From a virus, in IMG/VR virus record IMGVR_UViG_3300045973_000298, positions 1 through 49,554 of that record: a DNA stretch of 49,554 nt; one strand, given 5' to 3'. The translations under genes and the position numbers were made by a program. Each line of letters opens with the position of its first letter. Position 1 is the first letter of the stretch. This document shows positions 12,857 to 21,702 of this stretch, in pieces. The notes under the pieces were generated by a model. It was not told the DNA's origin and ran no database searches. It worked only from the letters and a program-made list of their open reading frames with translations.

Positions 12857-14539
12857 GTGGGAACAGAGATAACGGTTCCTTCTGGCGTCCTCTCCAAAGC
12901 TGTCGATGCTCAGCTTGAGTTGGCGCTCTTGGAAAAAGAGCGGCGTGAGCAGGCTCTTGACGACTCCTCATCCGATGACTCGCTGGAGACCACCGGCAAG
13001 ATGGGTCCGAAGTCGTTCTTGAACGACCCCTTCATGTTGCTTGACCAGATGGGGCTCAACTACCGCTCGGTGCCCAGTGCGCTCACCTACGAGACGCTGC
13101 GCATGATGACGGAGAAGAACGCCATCATCGCTGCCATCATTCAGACCAGAATCAATCAGGTCTACTCGGCCTGCATCCGACAGCGAAACAAGTACAGCAT
13201 CGGCTTCACCATCTCACACGTGGACCCGAGCAAGCGGCTATCCAGCGGCGAGCGTGCAACGGTCGAGCACATCACGCGCTTCATGGAGAACTGTGGCGAC
13301 TCGCGACCTTATGGCCGCGACCCGTTCGACCTCTACGTGAAGAAGACCGTGCGCGAGCGTCTCACCTTCGACCAGACGTGCTCCGAGGTCGTGAACACGT
13401 ATGGCGGCCAGCCACACGAGTTCATCCATGTTCCCGCGGACACCATTCGCATCCGTCGTATGCCGATGCGTTACGGTCGCCCACAGACTGAAAAAGAATG
13501 GCGCGAGCTTCCTCGCTACGTTCAAGTGGTCGATGGCGTTATCGTAAACGACTATACCGAAGACGAAATGATCTTCGGCATCTCCAACCCGCGCGCTGAC
13601 CTGCGTGGGAACGGATACGGCTGGTCCGAGCTGGAGATGCTCATCGCGACCATCACCAGCCACCTCTGGGCTGAGCAATGGAACCAACGCATCTTCTCAC
13701 AAGGCTCCACGATCAAAGGCATCGTGAACTTTGCGGGTAAGGTGCCGAGGGACCAGCTCGAAGCATTCCGTCGTCAGTGGCTGAGCCAAATCTCGGGCGT
13801 GAACAACGCCTGGCGCTCGCCCGTCACGAACGTCGAGAACATGCAGTGGATTCCGATGCAGATGTCCAACCTGGACATGGGCTACCAGCAATGGATGGAA
13901 TATCTCATCAAGGTCACGTGCGCGTGCTACTTGATCGATCCTGCTGAGATCAACTTCGACGTGCGCGGTGGCGTTGGCCAGCAGCCCATGTTCATGACTG
14001 GCAACGAAGCGCAGCAGAAAGTCTCGAAGGACCGCGGGCTCCAGCCGCTGCTTCGCCACTTCTCTGGTTTGTTTACGCGCAACATCGTGCAGCGCATCGA
14101 CCCGAACTTTATGTTCGAGTTCAAGGGGCTCGACGCACAGAGCGAGACGCAGGCCATCGAGCTGCGCATGAAGGAAGCTCAGACCTACAAGACGCTGAAC
14201 GAGATTCGCTCTGGCGAAGACTTGGACCCGGTCGAGCATGGCGATACCGTCATGAACCCCGTGTACATCGGCTACGTGCAGCAGCTCGCAGCAGCAGAGC
14301 AACAAGCTCAGCAGGCCGCTGCAGCTCCTGGCCAGCCGGGGCAACCTGGCGCAGCACAAGCAGGCGCACCACCCGCGCAGCTGCCTCCGCTGCCAGGTGC
14401 GAAAGAAGACAAGAAGGACGATGACGCCGGGCAAGAACAACAGGCACCCAGCCACCGCTCGGTAGAAGATTGGGAGTTCAGCTTGCATGCCTCCCTGAAA
14501 CACGATTTGGAGAAGGCGCTGAGCGTCTTCGACATGTGA
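12857..14539 (+). CDS. Portal protein
   Basis: A 560-residue protein from a GTG start. The portal forms the dodecameric ring at one capsid vertex through which DNA is pumped and ejected. Features typical of myovirus portals are 'LTYETLRMMTEKNAIIAAII' near residue 75 (N-terminal helix), 'VHVPADTIRIRRM'-like strand segments at about 190-205, the wing and stem region around 'GNGYGWSELEMLIATITSHL' and 'FSQGSTIKGIVNFAGKVP', and a long C-terminal helix. The last 90 residues are Ala/Gln/Pro-rich linker (QQAAAAPGQPGQPGAAQAG), then an acidic helix. The missing large terminase would normally lie nearby. Confidence 0.9.
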   Translation: MGTEITVPSGVLSKAVDAQLELALLEKERREQALDDSSSDDSLETTGKMGPKSFLNDPFMLLDQMGLNYRSVPSALTYETLRMMTEKNAIIAAIIQTRINQVYSACIRQRNKYSIGFTISHVDPSKRLSSGERATVEHITRFMENCGDSRPYGRDPFDLYVKKTVRERLTFDQTCSEVVNTYGGQPHEFIHVPADTIRIRRMPMRYGRPQTEKEWRELPRYVQVVDGVIVNDYTEDEMIFGISNPRADLRGNGYGWSELEMLIATITSHLWAEQWNQRIFSQGSTIKGIVNFAGKVPRDQLEAFRRQWLSQISGVNNAWRSPVTNVENMQWIPMQMSNLDMGYQQWMEYLIKVTCACYLIDPAEINFDVRGGVGQQPMFMTGNEAQQKVSKDRGLQPLLRHFSGLFTRNIVQRIDPNFMFEFKGLDAQSETQAIELRMKEAQTYKTLNEIRSGEDLDPVEHGDTVMNPVYIGYVQQLAAAEQQAQQAAAAPGQPGQPGAAQAGAPPAQLPPLPGAKEDKKDDDAGQEQQAPSHRSVEDWEFSLHASLKHDLEKALSVFDM

Positions 14540-14546
14540 GGTCACT

Positions 14547-15734
14547 GTGAGCGATTCATCGGGTATCTTCTTCGTCTTGCAAAAGGGTCCGAAGCTCGCA
14601 GGCTCCGTCGCATCCACGCGAGGTACGTGGAGCACCAATCCAGGCAAGGGGCACAAAGCGAGCGAGGAGTACCTGCACGCAGGTCACGCGGCCACGGCCG
14701 CGAGTCGCGCTGCACACACCAGTGGCTCACTTGAAGACCATCACAAGGCTGTTGCCTCTCACGAAGCAGCGAAGAAGTTGTCCCCGCCACACAGCATCGC
14801 GGAGAAGGGGCACGACCGCGCTATCCGCGAGCACAAGGACATCATCCACACGAAGTCCAAGGTGCTCGCCGCAAAGGGTGCAGAGCACGCCGCGAAAGAG
14901 AAGGCCAAAGCCTCGCACGCGGAGCAGCAGGCCATCTTCGATAAGCTGAAGGCTGAGGGTGGCCCGACATCGGTGCTGCTCCATCTGCACGAAGAGAACC
15001 AGAAGATGAAGCGCCGAGGGCCAGAGCATGAGGTGCTGCACCCTGGAACGCCGGAGCACGACCGCGCGGTCGAGCAGCAGAAAGATTTACGTCGAGAAAA
15101 AACTCTCCGTGGCCAGAAGGGCAAGAAAAGCATGACGACGGAAGACCCGCCTGACCTGCAGAAGAAGCGAAAGAAAAAACCGCTGGTCGAGGTGGAGAAG
15201 TCAGAATTGCCTGACTGGTTCAAGTCTACGCTGTACGACCAGAGCAAGATTCGCCAGAAGAATCCCGTCAGCCCCGCGCTGAAGGCCAAAGCACAGAAGA
15301 TGCGGACGCAAACGGCGCAGGCCATTTCCGAGGATGCCTCTGCCTCTTCGTCTGAGCCCAAGAAAAAGTTTACGATGAACGATTACAAGCAGGCCAAGCA
15401 GACGCAGCTTGGTGAAAAACACCTCGAACAAGTGCGGCGCAGCCTCACCAAGGAGAATGAGATGGATAAGTCCGAGCTTCCAGAATGGTTCCAACAAGAG
15501 TTGATTCGCAAGGGGTTGTGGAAGCAGGCCAAGAAGATGGTGAGCGGCGGGAAGCCGGCACCTGCCAAAAAGTTTACGTCAGCTAAAGCTCCCGCGAGTG
15601 AGGAGCTTTCTTCTGCCGAAGCACACGCTGTGAAGCGTCCGAGTGCCATTGGGTCAGCCTTTCGCGCTGCAGCGGACAATAAGTCCGAGCTGCCCGAGTG
15701 GTTCCAGGGTGTGAACCCTGCCAACCGAGACTGA
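14547..15734 (+). CDS. His/Ala/Lys-rich helical protein with three KSELPxWF motifs
   Basis: A 395-residue protein with a GTG start. Residues about 25-130 are helical and unusually rich in His, Ala and Lys (YLHAGHAATAASRAAHTSGS; HHKAVASHEAAKK). The same style appears in the proteins at 32616, 33638 and 34907. A disordered Lys-rich half follows, with three copies of a short motif: EKSELPDWF near residue 217, DKSELPEWF near 307 and NKSELPEWF near 379, the last close to the C-terminus. Repeated short motifs on a flexible chain suggest multivalent docking to a partner, plausibly the portal or capsid. Function unknown. Confidence 0.7.
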   Translation: MSDSSGIFFVLQKGPKLAGSVASTRGTWSTNPGKGHKASEEYLHAGHAATAASRAAHTSGSLEDHHKAVASHEAAKKLSPPHSIAEKGHDRAIREHKDIIHTKSKVLAAKGAEHAAKEKAKASHAEQQAIFDKLKAEGGPTSVLLHLHEENQKMKRRGPEHEVLHPGTPEHDRAVEQQKDLRREKTLRGQKGKKSMTTEDPPDLQKKRKKKPLVEVEKSELPDWFKSTLYDQSKIRQKNPVSPALKAKAQKMRTQTAQAISEDASASSSEPKKKFTMNDYKQAKQTQLGEKHLEQVRRSLTKENEMDKSELPEWFQQELIRKGLWKQAKKMVSGGKPAPAKKFTSAKAPASEELSSAEAHAVKRPSAIGSAFRAAADNKSELPEWFQGVNPANRD

Positions 15735-15735
15735 G

Positions 15736-16593
15736 ATGAAGAAAGGTGCCTACGCCGAGACCGTGTTTGGCGGTCCCCAGCATCCAGAGGCCAATGCACC
15801 CATGACACTGATTGACCCCGAGCATATCGGGCATGGTCAGTGGCGTGGACGCAAGAAGCCCAAGAAGGGTGCGATCTCGGCGAACGCCTTCTTCCCTGGC
15901 AAAGAGCCCAAGTTCAAGCACAGCGACCCGAGCCTGCAGTACCCGCTCATCGCTGCATCACTGGACCCTGAACCCATTGCGCTGGTGATCGCGCCATCAC
16001 TCTGCAAGGGGTTCAAGCACACTGAGATGAAGCCGGTGGACCAGCTCAACCCCTATGAGATGGGGCAAGAGATCAAGAACCTGGCCTGGCTCATTGAGAG
16101 TGCGGAGAGTCGCACCACCCCGAACTTCGAGGCTATCCGGCAAATGCGCCAGCGCCTGCTTGCCATTCGGGAGAACATCGATCTACGACACCAGCTGCGT
16201 TGTTCGTTGGGGCTGGAGAAGGGCTTCCCTACGGGGAAGAAACCAGAGCTGGCCGCCGCGGGTGATAAGCCTGCGAAGCATGCAAAGCGTGGAGTGAATC
16301 CGCAGACTGGCAAGCAGAAGTACGACTATGCAGAACCGAAGGCTGGCAAATCTTCGGCGTCGGCACCCAAAGCACCGGGAAAAGACGAGAAGCCTCTGCG
16401 CCATACTCATGCCACGGTCTCTGCACGCTTGAGTGTCCATCCGACTGAGCTGCATGAGTTGGCGCAGAAGACTTCTGCCAAAGAGTTCGAAGCGCATTTG
16501 CGTACACACAAACTAGCGGATCTCGTTCAACACGGCATCCACTCCCACGACTTGAAAGAACTTCACCGCGAGTTGAGTGCCAAGCGCGGCTAG
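15736..16593 (+). CDS. Hypothetical basic head-module protein
   Basis: A 285-residue protein starting MKKGAYAETVFGGPQHPEAN. Residues 100-165 are helical (NPYEMGQEIKNLAWLIESAE). The region 175-230 is a Lys/Ala/Pro-rich linker. The C-terminal 60 residues are again His- and Leu-rich helices (HPTELHELAQKTSAKEFEAH; IHSHDLKELHRELSAK), echoing the previous gene. No catalytic motif is visible. Its position between the portal and the large ATPase-like gene suggests a virion or assembly role. Confidence 0.65.
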   Translation: MKKGAYAETVFGGPQHPEANAPMTLIDPEHIGHGQWRGRKKPKKGAISANAFFPGKEPKFKHSDPSLQYPLIAASLDPEPIALVIAPSLCKGFKHTEMKPVDQLNPYEMGQEIKNLAWLIESAESRTTPNFEAIRQMRQRLLAIRENIDLRHQLRCSLGLEKGFPTGKKPELAAAGDKPAKHAKRGVNPQTGKQKYDYAEPKAGKSSASAPKAPGKDEKPLRHTHATVSARLSVHPTELHELAQKTSAKEFEAHLRTHKLADLVQHGIHSHDLKELHRELSAKRG

Positions 16594-16624
16594 TCTATCT
16601 TCAGCGTCTAAGGTAGGGCACCAC

Positions 16625-19600
16625 ATGGCTGAAGGACGAGAATTTGTAGAGCCCGCTCTACGAGACATGCACCGGCTGATGACCAAGCTGTTCTACCGTC
16701 AGATGGCCGAGATGAACAAAGACATCCTGCGCGTCATCACAGGCGGCCCAGCGCTGCACAAGAGCGTCTGCCTCGAAGAGGGCGAGCCCGTGCTGAAAGC
16801 GCGAGCCGACCCGCTCTCTGCGGGCTCGCGCGGCGGCAAGTGGTATCGAGACAGCCACAACAAGATTCGCTACGGTGAGAAGCCGTCAGCGCAGATCAAG
16901 ACCAAGATTCCCGATGCGGCGAGCGCCCAGCTCGAAGCGAACTTCCAGCTCGCCATGTCGGTAGGCGACATGCGTTGCTTGCTGAACTTCATCGCTGCGA
17001 ATGACGTGCAGCTCACGAGCAACGATGCCATGACCATCGCGAACCTCGGCGCCACCGCGCGCACCTCGGGCTCGTCGATGAAGGACACCTTCGCCAATTA
17101 CCTCACCGATGTAGAGGTCGGTGAGTACGACGAGAACGGCGACCTGATTGACGGCTCCGCTGAAGCTCCGAGCGAAGACGACATCGCCTACCTCTGGAAC
17201 CGCTACGTTGACGGCTGGGAAGCCCTCTCCAAGACGGATGGCTTCGCCACAGCGATGACCACAGCTACCCAGCGCATCACCGAGAAGAGCGCGAAGATCA
17301 CCACGAAGCTGGGCGAGCTGACAGACACGATCCACGCACTCGCCACGGACGTGCTGCGCGAGAAGCCCCCAGTGGTTGCGCTGAAGTTCCTGGCCGCAAT
17401 GCTGCTACACGATTGGGCGTACGTGGGCACGGAGGCTGAGGAGAAGTCCGGGCACCGCAAGGTGGACGACAGCGAGCTTGGCCGCTTGGTGATTTCCGAC
17501 AAGGGTGTGATGGAAGGCATCCTGCACACGGACGACCTTTCCGCTTCGCAAGTCCTCCTGTTGGTATTGGCTGCGAAGCAGCATCTTGCTTCAATGGAGC
17601 TGCGACTTGCATCTGTGGGCTCAGACGACCTGGCCTTCAGCTTTCAATGGTTCGGCAACCACTTCGACCTGACGGACACGTTCTTTGCCGCGTACGAGAA
17701 AGAGCACGAGCGCTTCCTCACGGACGGTGAGAAGGATAAATACTGCGAGTGCTTTGGGCATTTGTGCAAGACGTTCTTCGAGCTGCTCGATGATGCCAAC
17801 CGAGGCAGAGACGGTCAGTCCATCGCAAAAGTGCTGCACGGCTGGGTGCCAGCAGACAAGATTCTTTCGGACGCGATGGCTGCCACAGACATCATCAGCG
17901 CGTTTACAGAATTTCAGGCGCTTCGCGCCGCAGCCCTGAAGGCGCAGGAGGCAGACGAGTGGGACGCCTCTCCGCGCATGAAGACGCGTGTGTCTCCGCA
18001 AACGCTGAACTGGATGCAGACGGTTCGCCGCGGCATTGACATCACTGCAGACCACAATGCCGTGGTGGCTTTTACTGACATGCTCATTGAGCAGCAGCTG
18101 GAGCCCCGCGCAATCATCCTCGCGCCCATTGCATCCCTCCCACACTGGCAGGCGACCATTGACCGTTTGCGCCCCGGCTCGCGCGTACTCGTGATTGAGC
18201 CACACAAGTCGCGAGCCCAGAAGATCAAGGCGCTCAAGACGGCAGAGTCTACCAAAGCCGAGTTCGTCCTCATGTCGCACGAAGACGCCGAGGAATACAG
18301 CGATGCCACTCTCGACAAGACCCGGAAGCCAACGCACTTGCGCGACGCAGACGGTGTTCTCGTGCGTGATGAGAATGGAGATCCTGTCGAGCATCCCGAG
18401 AAGAAAGGTCCGGTGGACCTGAACAAGCTGGCACGCCTGCACGCTCAGGATGACCTGCAGGGTGCAATCACTCTACTGCGCGGCGTACTGTTCGTGGACG
18501 ATGCACACAATAGCATCAAGGGGCGGGGCACGGGGTCGGTTGCGATTCAGCAACACCTTGGGCAGCGCACCTTCGCGTTTCTGCTGTCAGCGACGCCGAT
18601 GCGCCACGGGCCTGTTGGCATGTACGACATGCTCTCTGTTGTTCGCCCAGACGCCACCGGGCCGTCCAAAGCGCAGTGGCTCAGTCGGATGCTAGTTCAC
18701 ACGATTGACCCGTCCACAGGCAAGCTGGCACCAACGAGTGTCGGGCGTATTTCAGAGCTGACTGAAGACCTCGCACCATTCGTTTACGGAAACGCAGAGA
18801 TCGCCTCAGTCATCTTGATCGGTTTCGACGACGAGAAGCATGAGCAGATGTTCGACAAGCTGCTCCATGAGGCAATCGAAGAGGCAAAGCCGGTCCTCAA
18901 AGGCAAAGCAGAGACCGTCGAGTACCTGCTGCTGTTTGAGAAGCTCGGCGAGCTGCAGCAGGTGATGCTCACGCCAGCGCTGCTCAAGCCAAACTGGAAG
19001 AAGCGGTCGCCTGCTCTGCAGGCTGCCGTCGAAACGATCATGACCCACTGCGAAGAGGCGCCAGAGAAGCCAGTCGTTGTTTTCTCTGGTGAGCCCAAGG
19101 TGTTCGAGCTGCTCTCTCAAGAGCTGGTGAAAGAGGGCGTGCAGCTCGGGCAGATTGCGAGTGTCACGTCTGAGACACCGATTGAGCAGCGCAATGCCGT
19201 TCAGGATGCTGCCAACATCCAAAAGCTCTCCGTGGTGATGGTTGCGCTCGGCGCAGGCGGGGCAGGGTTCAACCTGCAGCGCAGCGGTGGCCTGATGCTG
19301 TTCTTGGACCGGGGCACGTCGCCGCTCGATGTGGCCGAGGCTGTGGGCCGTCTGCAACCCGCGGGTGCACTGGGCTCGAAGGCAGCGCAGCAAGCTGTGC
19401 GCGTGGATTTCGCCTACCCTCACGCGGGCTCAGACATCGTCATGCAGCTCACCGTGCAAGCCGTGGCAAACCTGCTGAAGGCGCTCGCGGAGGGTAAGGT
19501 CACTCCTGAAGAGTTCACGAACCTGCGCGCAACGTTCAAAGAGACTTTTGGCACGGACATGCCAACGGCTGCCAAGATCCGCCGTGAGTTCGACATGAAC

Positions 19601-20053
19601 GCGGTAGCCCCGGCGAACTTCCCAAAGGCAATGCAGAAGGAGCACTTCAAACCGAAGAAGCTTCGCCCTCTGCAGCCCGAGCCCGAGTACCTGCCAGCGG
19701 AGGAGAGCCCGTATCAAGACGGGGGTGACCTCGAAGTGTTCTATCAGATGGTGCTCACGTCCAATGCGACGACTGCACGCGACCTCGCTACTGGGTATCT
19801 GCGCGAGGAGGTCGGAGAGGAGGACTGGAACCGCGCTCCAGTGCCAGGAGAGGGCACGACACCGGAGAAGGCGATGGCCTTTGCCAAAGAGGTTTTCCGT
19901 AAGCTGCTGGAGACGGGCGGTATCTACGAGCGCGTGCCTGACCCCTCAGTGAGTCCGCTCTCTGCCCGCGGGCTAGAGCCTGAAGAGCCCGAGGAAGAGG
20001 GCGCACCGAAAGATGACTCCGACGCACCAGCGCCCGCCAAAGGAGGAGAATAA
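16625..20053 (+). CDS. Giant SF2/SNF2-like ATPase with degenerate Walker A, head module
   Basis: A 1142-residue protein; the ATG at 16625 follows AAGGTAGGG. The N-terminal 450 residues are mostly helical and include a Gly/Arg segment near residue 70 (SAGSRGGKWYRDSHNKIRYG). Residues about 465-920 follow the SF2/SNF2 layout. Motif Ia is AIILAPIASLPHW (about 497), motif II is LFVDDAH (about 620), motif III is LLSATPMRHG (about 655), then come a lobe-2 start VVVFSGEPKVFE, motif V LGAGGAGFNLQ (about 876) and motif VI EAVGRLQP (about 907). Where a GxGKT Walker A should be, the sequence is RRGIDITADHNAVV, with no Lys. It may be a non-hydrolysing remodelled helicase fold. Virion-packaged helicase-like proteins such as P1 DarB are a possible parallel. 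Confidence 0.75.
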   Translation: MAEGREFVEPALRDMHRLMTKLFYRQMAEMNKDILRVITGGPALHKSVCLEEGEPVLKARADPLSAGSRGGKWYRDSHNKIRYGEKPSAQIKTKIPDAASAQLEANFQLAMSVGDMRCLLNFIAANDVQLTSNDAMTIANLGATARTSGSSMKDTFANYLTDVEVGEYDENGDLIDGSAEAPSEDDIAYLWNRYVDGWEALSKTDGFATAMTTATQRITEKSAKITTKLGELTDTIHALATDVLREKPPVVALKFLAAMLLHDWAYVGTEAEEKSGHRKVDDSELGRLVISDKGVMEGILHTDDLSASQVLLLVLAAKQHLASMELRLASVGSDDLAFSFQWFGNHFDLTDTFFAAYEKEHERFLTDGEKDKYCECFGHLCKTFFELLDDANRGRDGQSIAKVLHGWVPADKILSDAMAATDIISAFTEFQALRAAALKAQEADEWDASPRMKTRVSPQTLNWMQTVRRGIDITADHNAVVAFTDMLIEQQLEPRAIILAPIASLPHWQATIDRLRPGSRVLVIEPHKSRAQKIKALKTAESTKAEFVLMSHEDAEEYSDATLDKTRKPTHLRDADGVLVRDENGDPVEHPEKKGPVDLNKLARLHAQDDLQGAITLLRGVLFVDDAHNSIKGRGTGSVAIQQHLGQRTFAFLLSATPMRHGPVGMYDMLSVVRPDATGPSKAQWLSRMLVHTIDPSTGKLAPTSVGRISELTEDLAPFVYGNAEIASVILIGFDDEKHEQMFDKLLHEAIEEAKPVLKGKAETVEYLLLFEKLGELQQVMLTPALLKPNWKKRSPALQAAVETIMTHCEEAPEKPVVVFSGEPKVFELLSQELVKEGVQLGQIASVTSETPIEQRNAVQDAANIQKLSVVMVALGAGGAGFNLQRSGGLMLFLDRGTSPLDVAEAVGRLQPAGALGSKAAQQAVRVDFAYPHAGSDIVMQLTVQAVANLLKALAEGKVTPEEFTNLRATFKETFGTDMPTAAKIRREFDMNAVAPANFPKAMQKEHFKPKKLRPLQPEPEYLPAEESPYQDGGDLEVFYQMVLTSNATTARDLATGYLREEVGEEDWNRAPVPGEGTTPEKAMAFAKEVFRKLLETGGIYERVPDPSVSPLSARGLEPEEPEEEGAPKDDSDAPAPAKGGE

Positions 20054-20448
20054 TGCACGCGCATCCGCAGCCCCACATCGTCAAGAAGGGTGGCAAGGTG
20101 ATCTCGATCACGCTCTACAAACCCGAGGACATCGTGCCCGGCATTGAGAGCGCAGACGACCTCGCGAAGGCAATGGACTTCTTCAAGCACCCATTCGTGT
20201 TTCAGCGCATCCCTCCGACGAAGCATGCGCGTCGCTGGTTCGTGGTGAAGGTGCGCCCAGCGTTGCGCTGGTTCTGCAAGATGTACCAGCAGGACGTGCC
20301 GCCGTGGCTGAATGGCAACGGCATCTACGACGCGATGAGCCCCGAGGAGCGCCAAGAGATTTTCGGACAGCCCGAGCTGACCGTCCAAGAGTTTGATGAT
20401 GACGACGCCCCACCACCTGAAGAAGAAGGCGAAGAGCCACCCAAATGA
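20053..20448 (+). CDS. Hypothetical protein with acidic tail, 131 aa
   Basis: The ATG overlaps the stop of the large ATPase-like gene. It begins MHAHPQPHIVKKGGKVISIT, has a central segment 'FVFQRIPPTKHARRWFVVKV' and 'LRWFCKMYQQDVPPWLNGNG', and ends with an acidic Pro-rich tail (DDDDAPPPEEEGEEPPK). It overlaps the MuF-like gene by 4 bases. No family recognised; probably a partner of a neighbouring head protein. Confidence 0.65.
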   Translation: MHAHPQPHIVKKGGKVISITLYKPEDIVPGIESADDLAKAMDFFKHPFVFQRIPPTKHARRWFVVKVRPALRWFCKMYQQDVPPWLNGNGIYDAMSPEERQEIFGQPELTVQEFDDDDAPPPEEEGEEPPK

Positions 20449-21350
20449 CTGACCTATTCACAGCACAGCAGCTCAAGGTCATCGAGCAGATCATCGGCGA
20501 ATACCTGAGCACCTACATGTTCACAGTGACGGGATTGAAGCTCCCGCGTCGCGTGATGAATCGCCTGCGTCGCCTCGGCTTTATCGACGATGAGAAGACG
20601 CTGGAGCTGATCACGCGAGCCTTTCAGTACGGGCTTTACGTCATGGCGTACGGCAAGGATGCCGACACGTTGACCCTGGAGGAGTTCATTCAGGAGTTCA
20701 AAGACAGCCCGACCCCGCTTGGCCCCAACGAGCGCGCTGCGCTGCGCACTGTGCGGCAGAGCACGTATACGCATATCAAGCATCTGGAGAAGACCATCGT
20801 CACGCAAACGGGGCGAATCCTCGACCAAGGTAACAAGGAGTTTCAGCGCCAGGCGGCCATGAAGATTCAAGAAGAGCTGGCTGCAGGCATCGCGCAGCGT
20901 AAGACCATCAAACAAGTAGCGTCAGCGATGCGCAGCTCAACGATGGTTTACGCAAAAAACTTCTACATGGTGGCGGCCACTGAGCTGAACAACGCCTACA
21001 GTGCGGGACGAGCCCAATCAATCATAGCTCGGCACCCCGGCGAAGACCCCCGCGTTTACAAAATTCCAAGGAAAGACTGCTGCGTTCATTGCAAGCGGCT
21101 ATACTTGAAGAAGGACGGCGTGACGCCCAAGGTGTTTCGCATGTCCAAGTTGGTGGGGAACGGCAACAACATCGGGCGCAGCAAAGCGGAATGGAAGCCG
21201 GTCATTGAGAGCACGCACCCAGAGTGCCGCTGCCTGTTGTTCGAGCTGCCGAAGGGTTTCGGGTTTGACGCTACTGGTCGAATGGTCTACCAGGGCATGA
21301 AGAAATCGACTATCTTTGATACAGTAATGCAGAGGCACAAGGCGGCATAG
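20445..21350 (+). CDS. MuF-like minor head protein
   Basis: A 301-residue protein. The C-terminal 150 residues match the phage Mu gpF family. A helix 'KNFYMVAATELNNAYSAGRA' carries the conserved TE-x-N motif. It is followed by 'RKDCCVHCKRLY' and by 'THPECRCLLFEL', the Cys/His pairs that close the domain. The N-terminal half is helical. MuF proteins sit inside or at the portal vertex and act in head assembly and DNA ejection. The gene overlaps its upstream neighbour by 4 bases and is followed within 2 bases by the next. Confidence 0.85.
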   Translation: MTDLFTAQQLKVIEQIIGEYLSTYMFTVTGLKLPRRVMNRLRRLGFIDDEKTLELITRAFQYGLYVMAYGKDADTLTLEEFIQEFKDSPTPLGPNERAALRTVRQSTYTHIKHLEKTIVTQTGRILDQGNKEFQRQAAMKIQEELAAGIAQRKTIKQVASAMRSSTMVYAKNFYMVAATELNNAYSAGRAQSIIARHPGEDPRVYKIPRKDCCVHCKRLYLKKDGVTPKVFRMSKLVGNGNNIGRSKAEWKPVIESTHPECRCLLFELPKGFGFDATGRMVYQGMKKSTIFDTVMQRHKAA

Positions 21351-21352
21351 GC

Positions 21353-21700
21353 ATGGCAAAGAAGACGCAACGAAAGCACCACAAGTACACGGCTAGTCGC
21401 GAGCTGCCGGGCGGCATCGTGGAGTATGATGAGCCGAGTGCAACTGGCATACGCAAAGTGCGTGTGAAGTCGAAGCAGCATCAGGCTGCCGCGACGCGTG
21501 CTCCCGCTCAAGACGAGACGCTCAATAACGTCAACTTCAACGGTGAGCCTTTTGATGCCGCAACCTTTGCCTCGCTGGGCAAGGTTGTTGGCATGTCGTC
21601 CAACCGGAAGGTCGTGCGCGACCGCTTCGGCTCCCTCTGGGGAATCAAAGATGGGCACTTGATTCACCTCAGCTTCGATCATGAAAATGGGCTGGAGTAA
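21353..21700 (+). CDS. Hypothetical protein between MuF and kinase, 115 aa
   Basis: Begins MAKKTQRKHHKYTASRELPG. The first 55 residues are basic and probably disordered; the rest is a small beta-rich domain (RKVVRDRFGSLWGIKDGHLI). It ends 2 bases before the GTG of the kinase-like gene. Tight spacing suggests the two products act together, perhaps as a partner or substrate. No family recognised. Confidence 0.65.
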   Translation: MAKKTQRKHHKYTASRELPGGIVEYDEPSATGIRKVRVKSKQHQAAATRAPAQDETLNNVNFNGEPFDAATFASLGKVVGMSSNRKVVRDRFGSLWGIKDGHLIHLSFDHENGLE

Positions 21701-21702
21701 CC

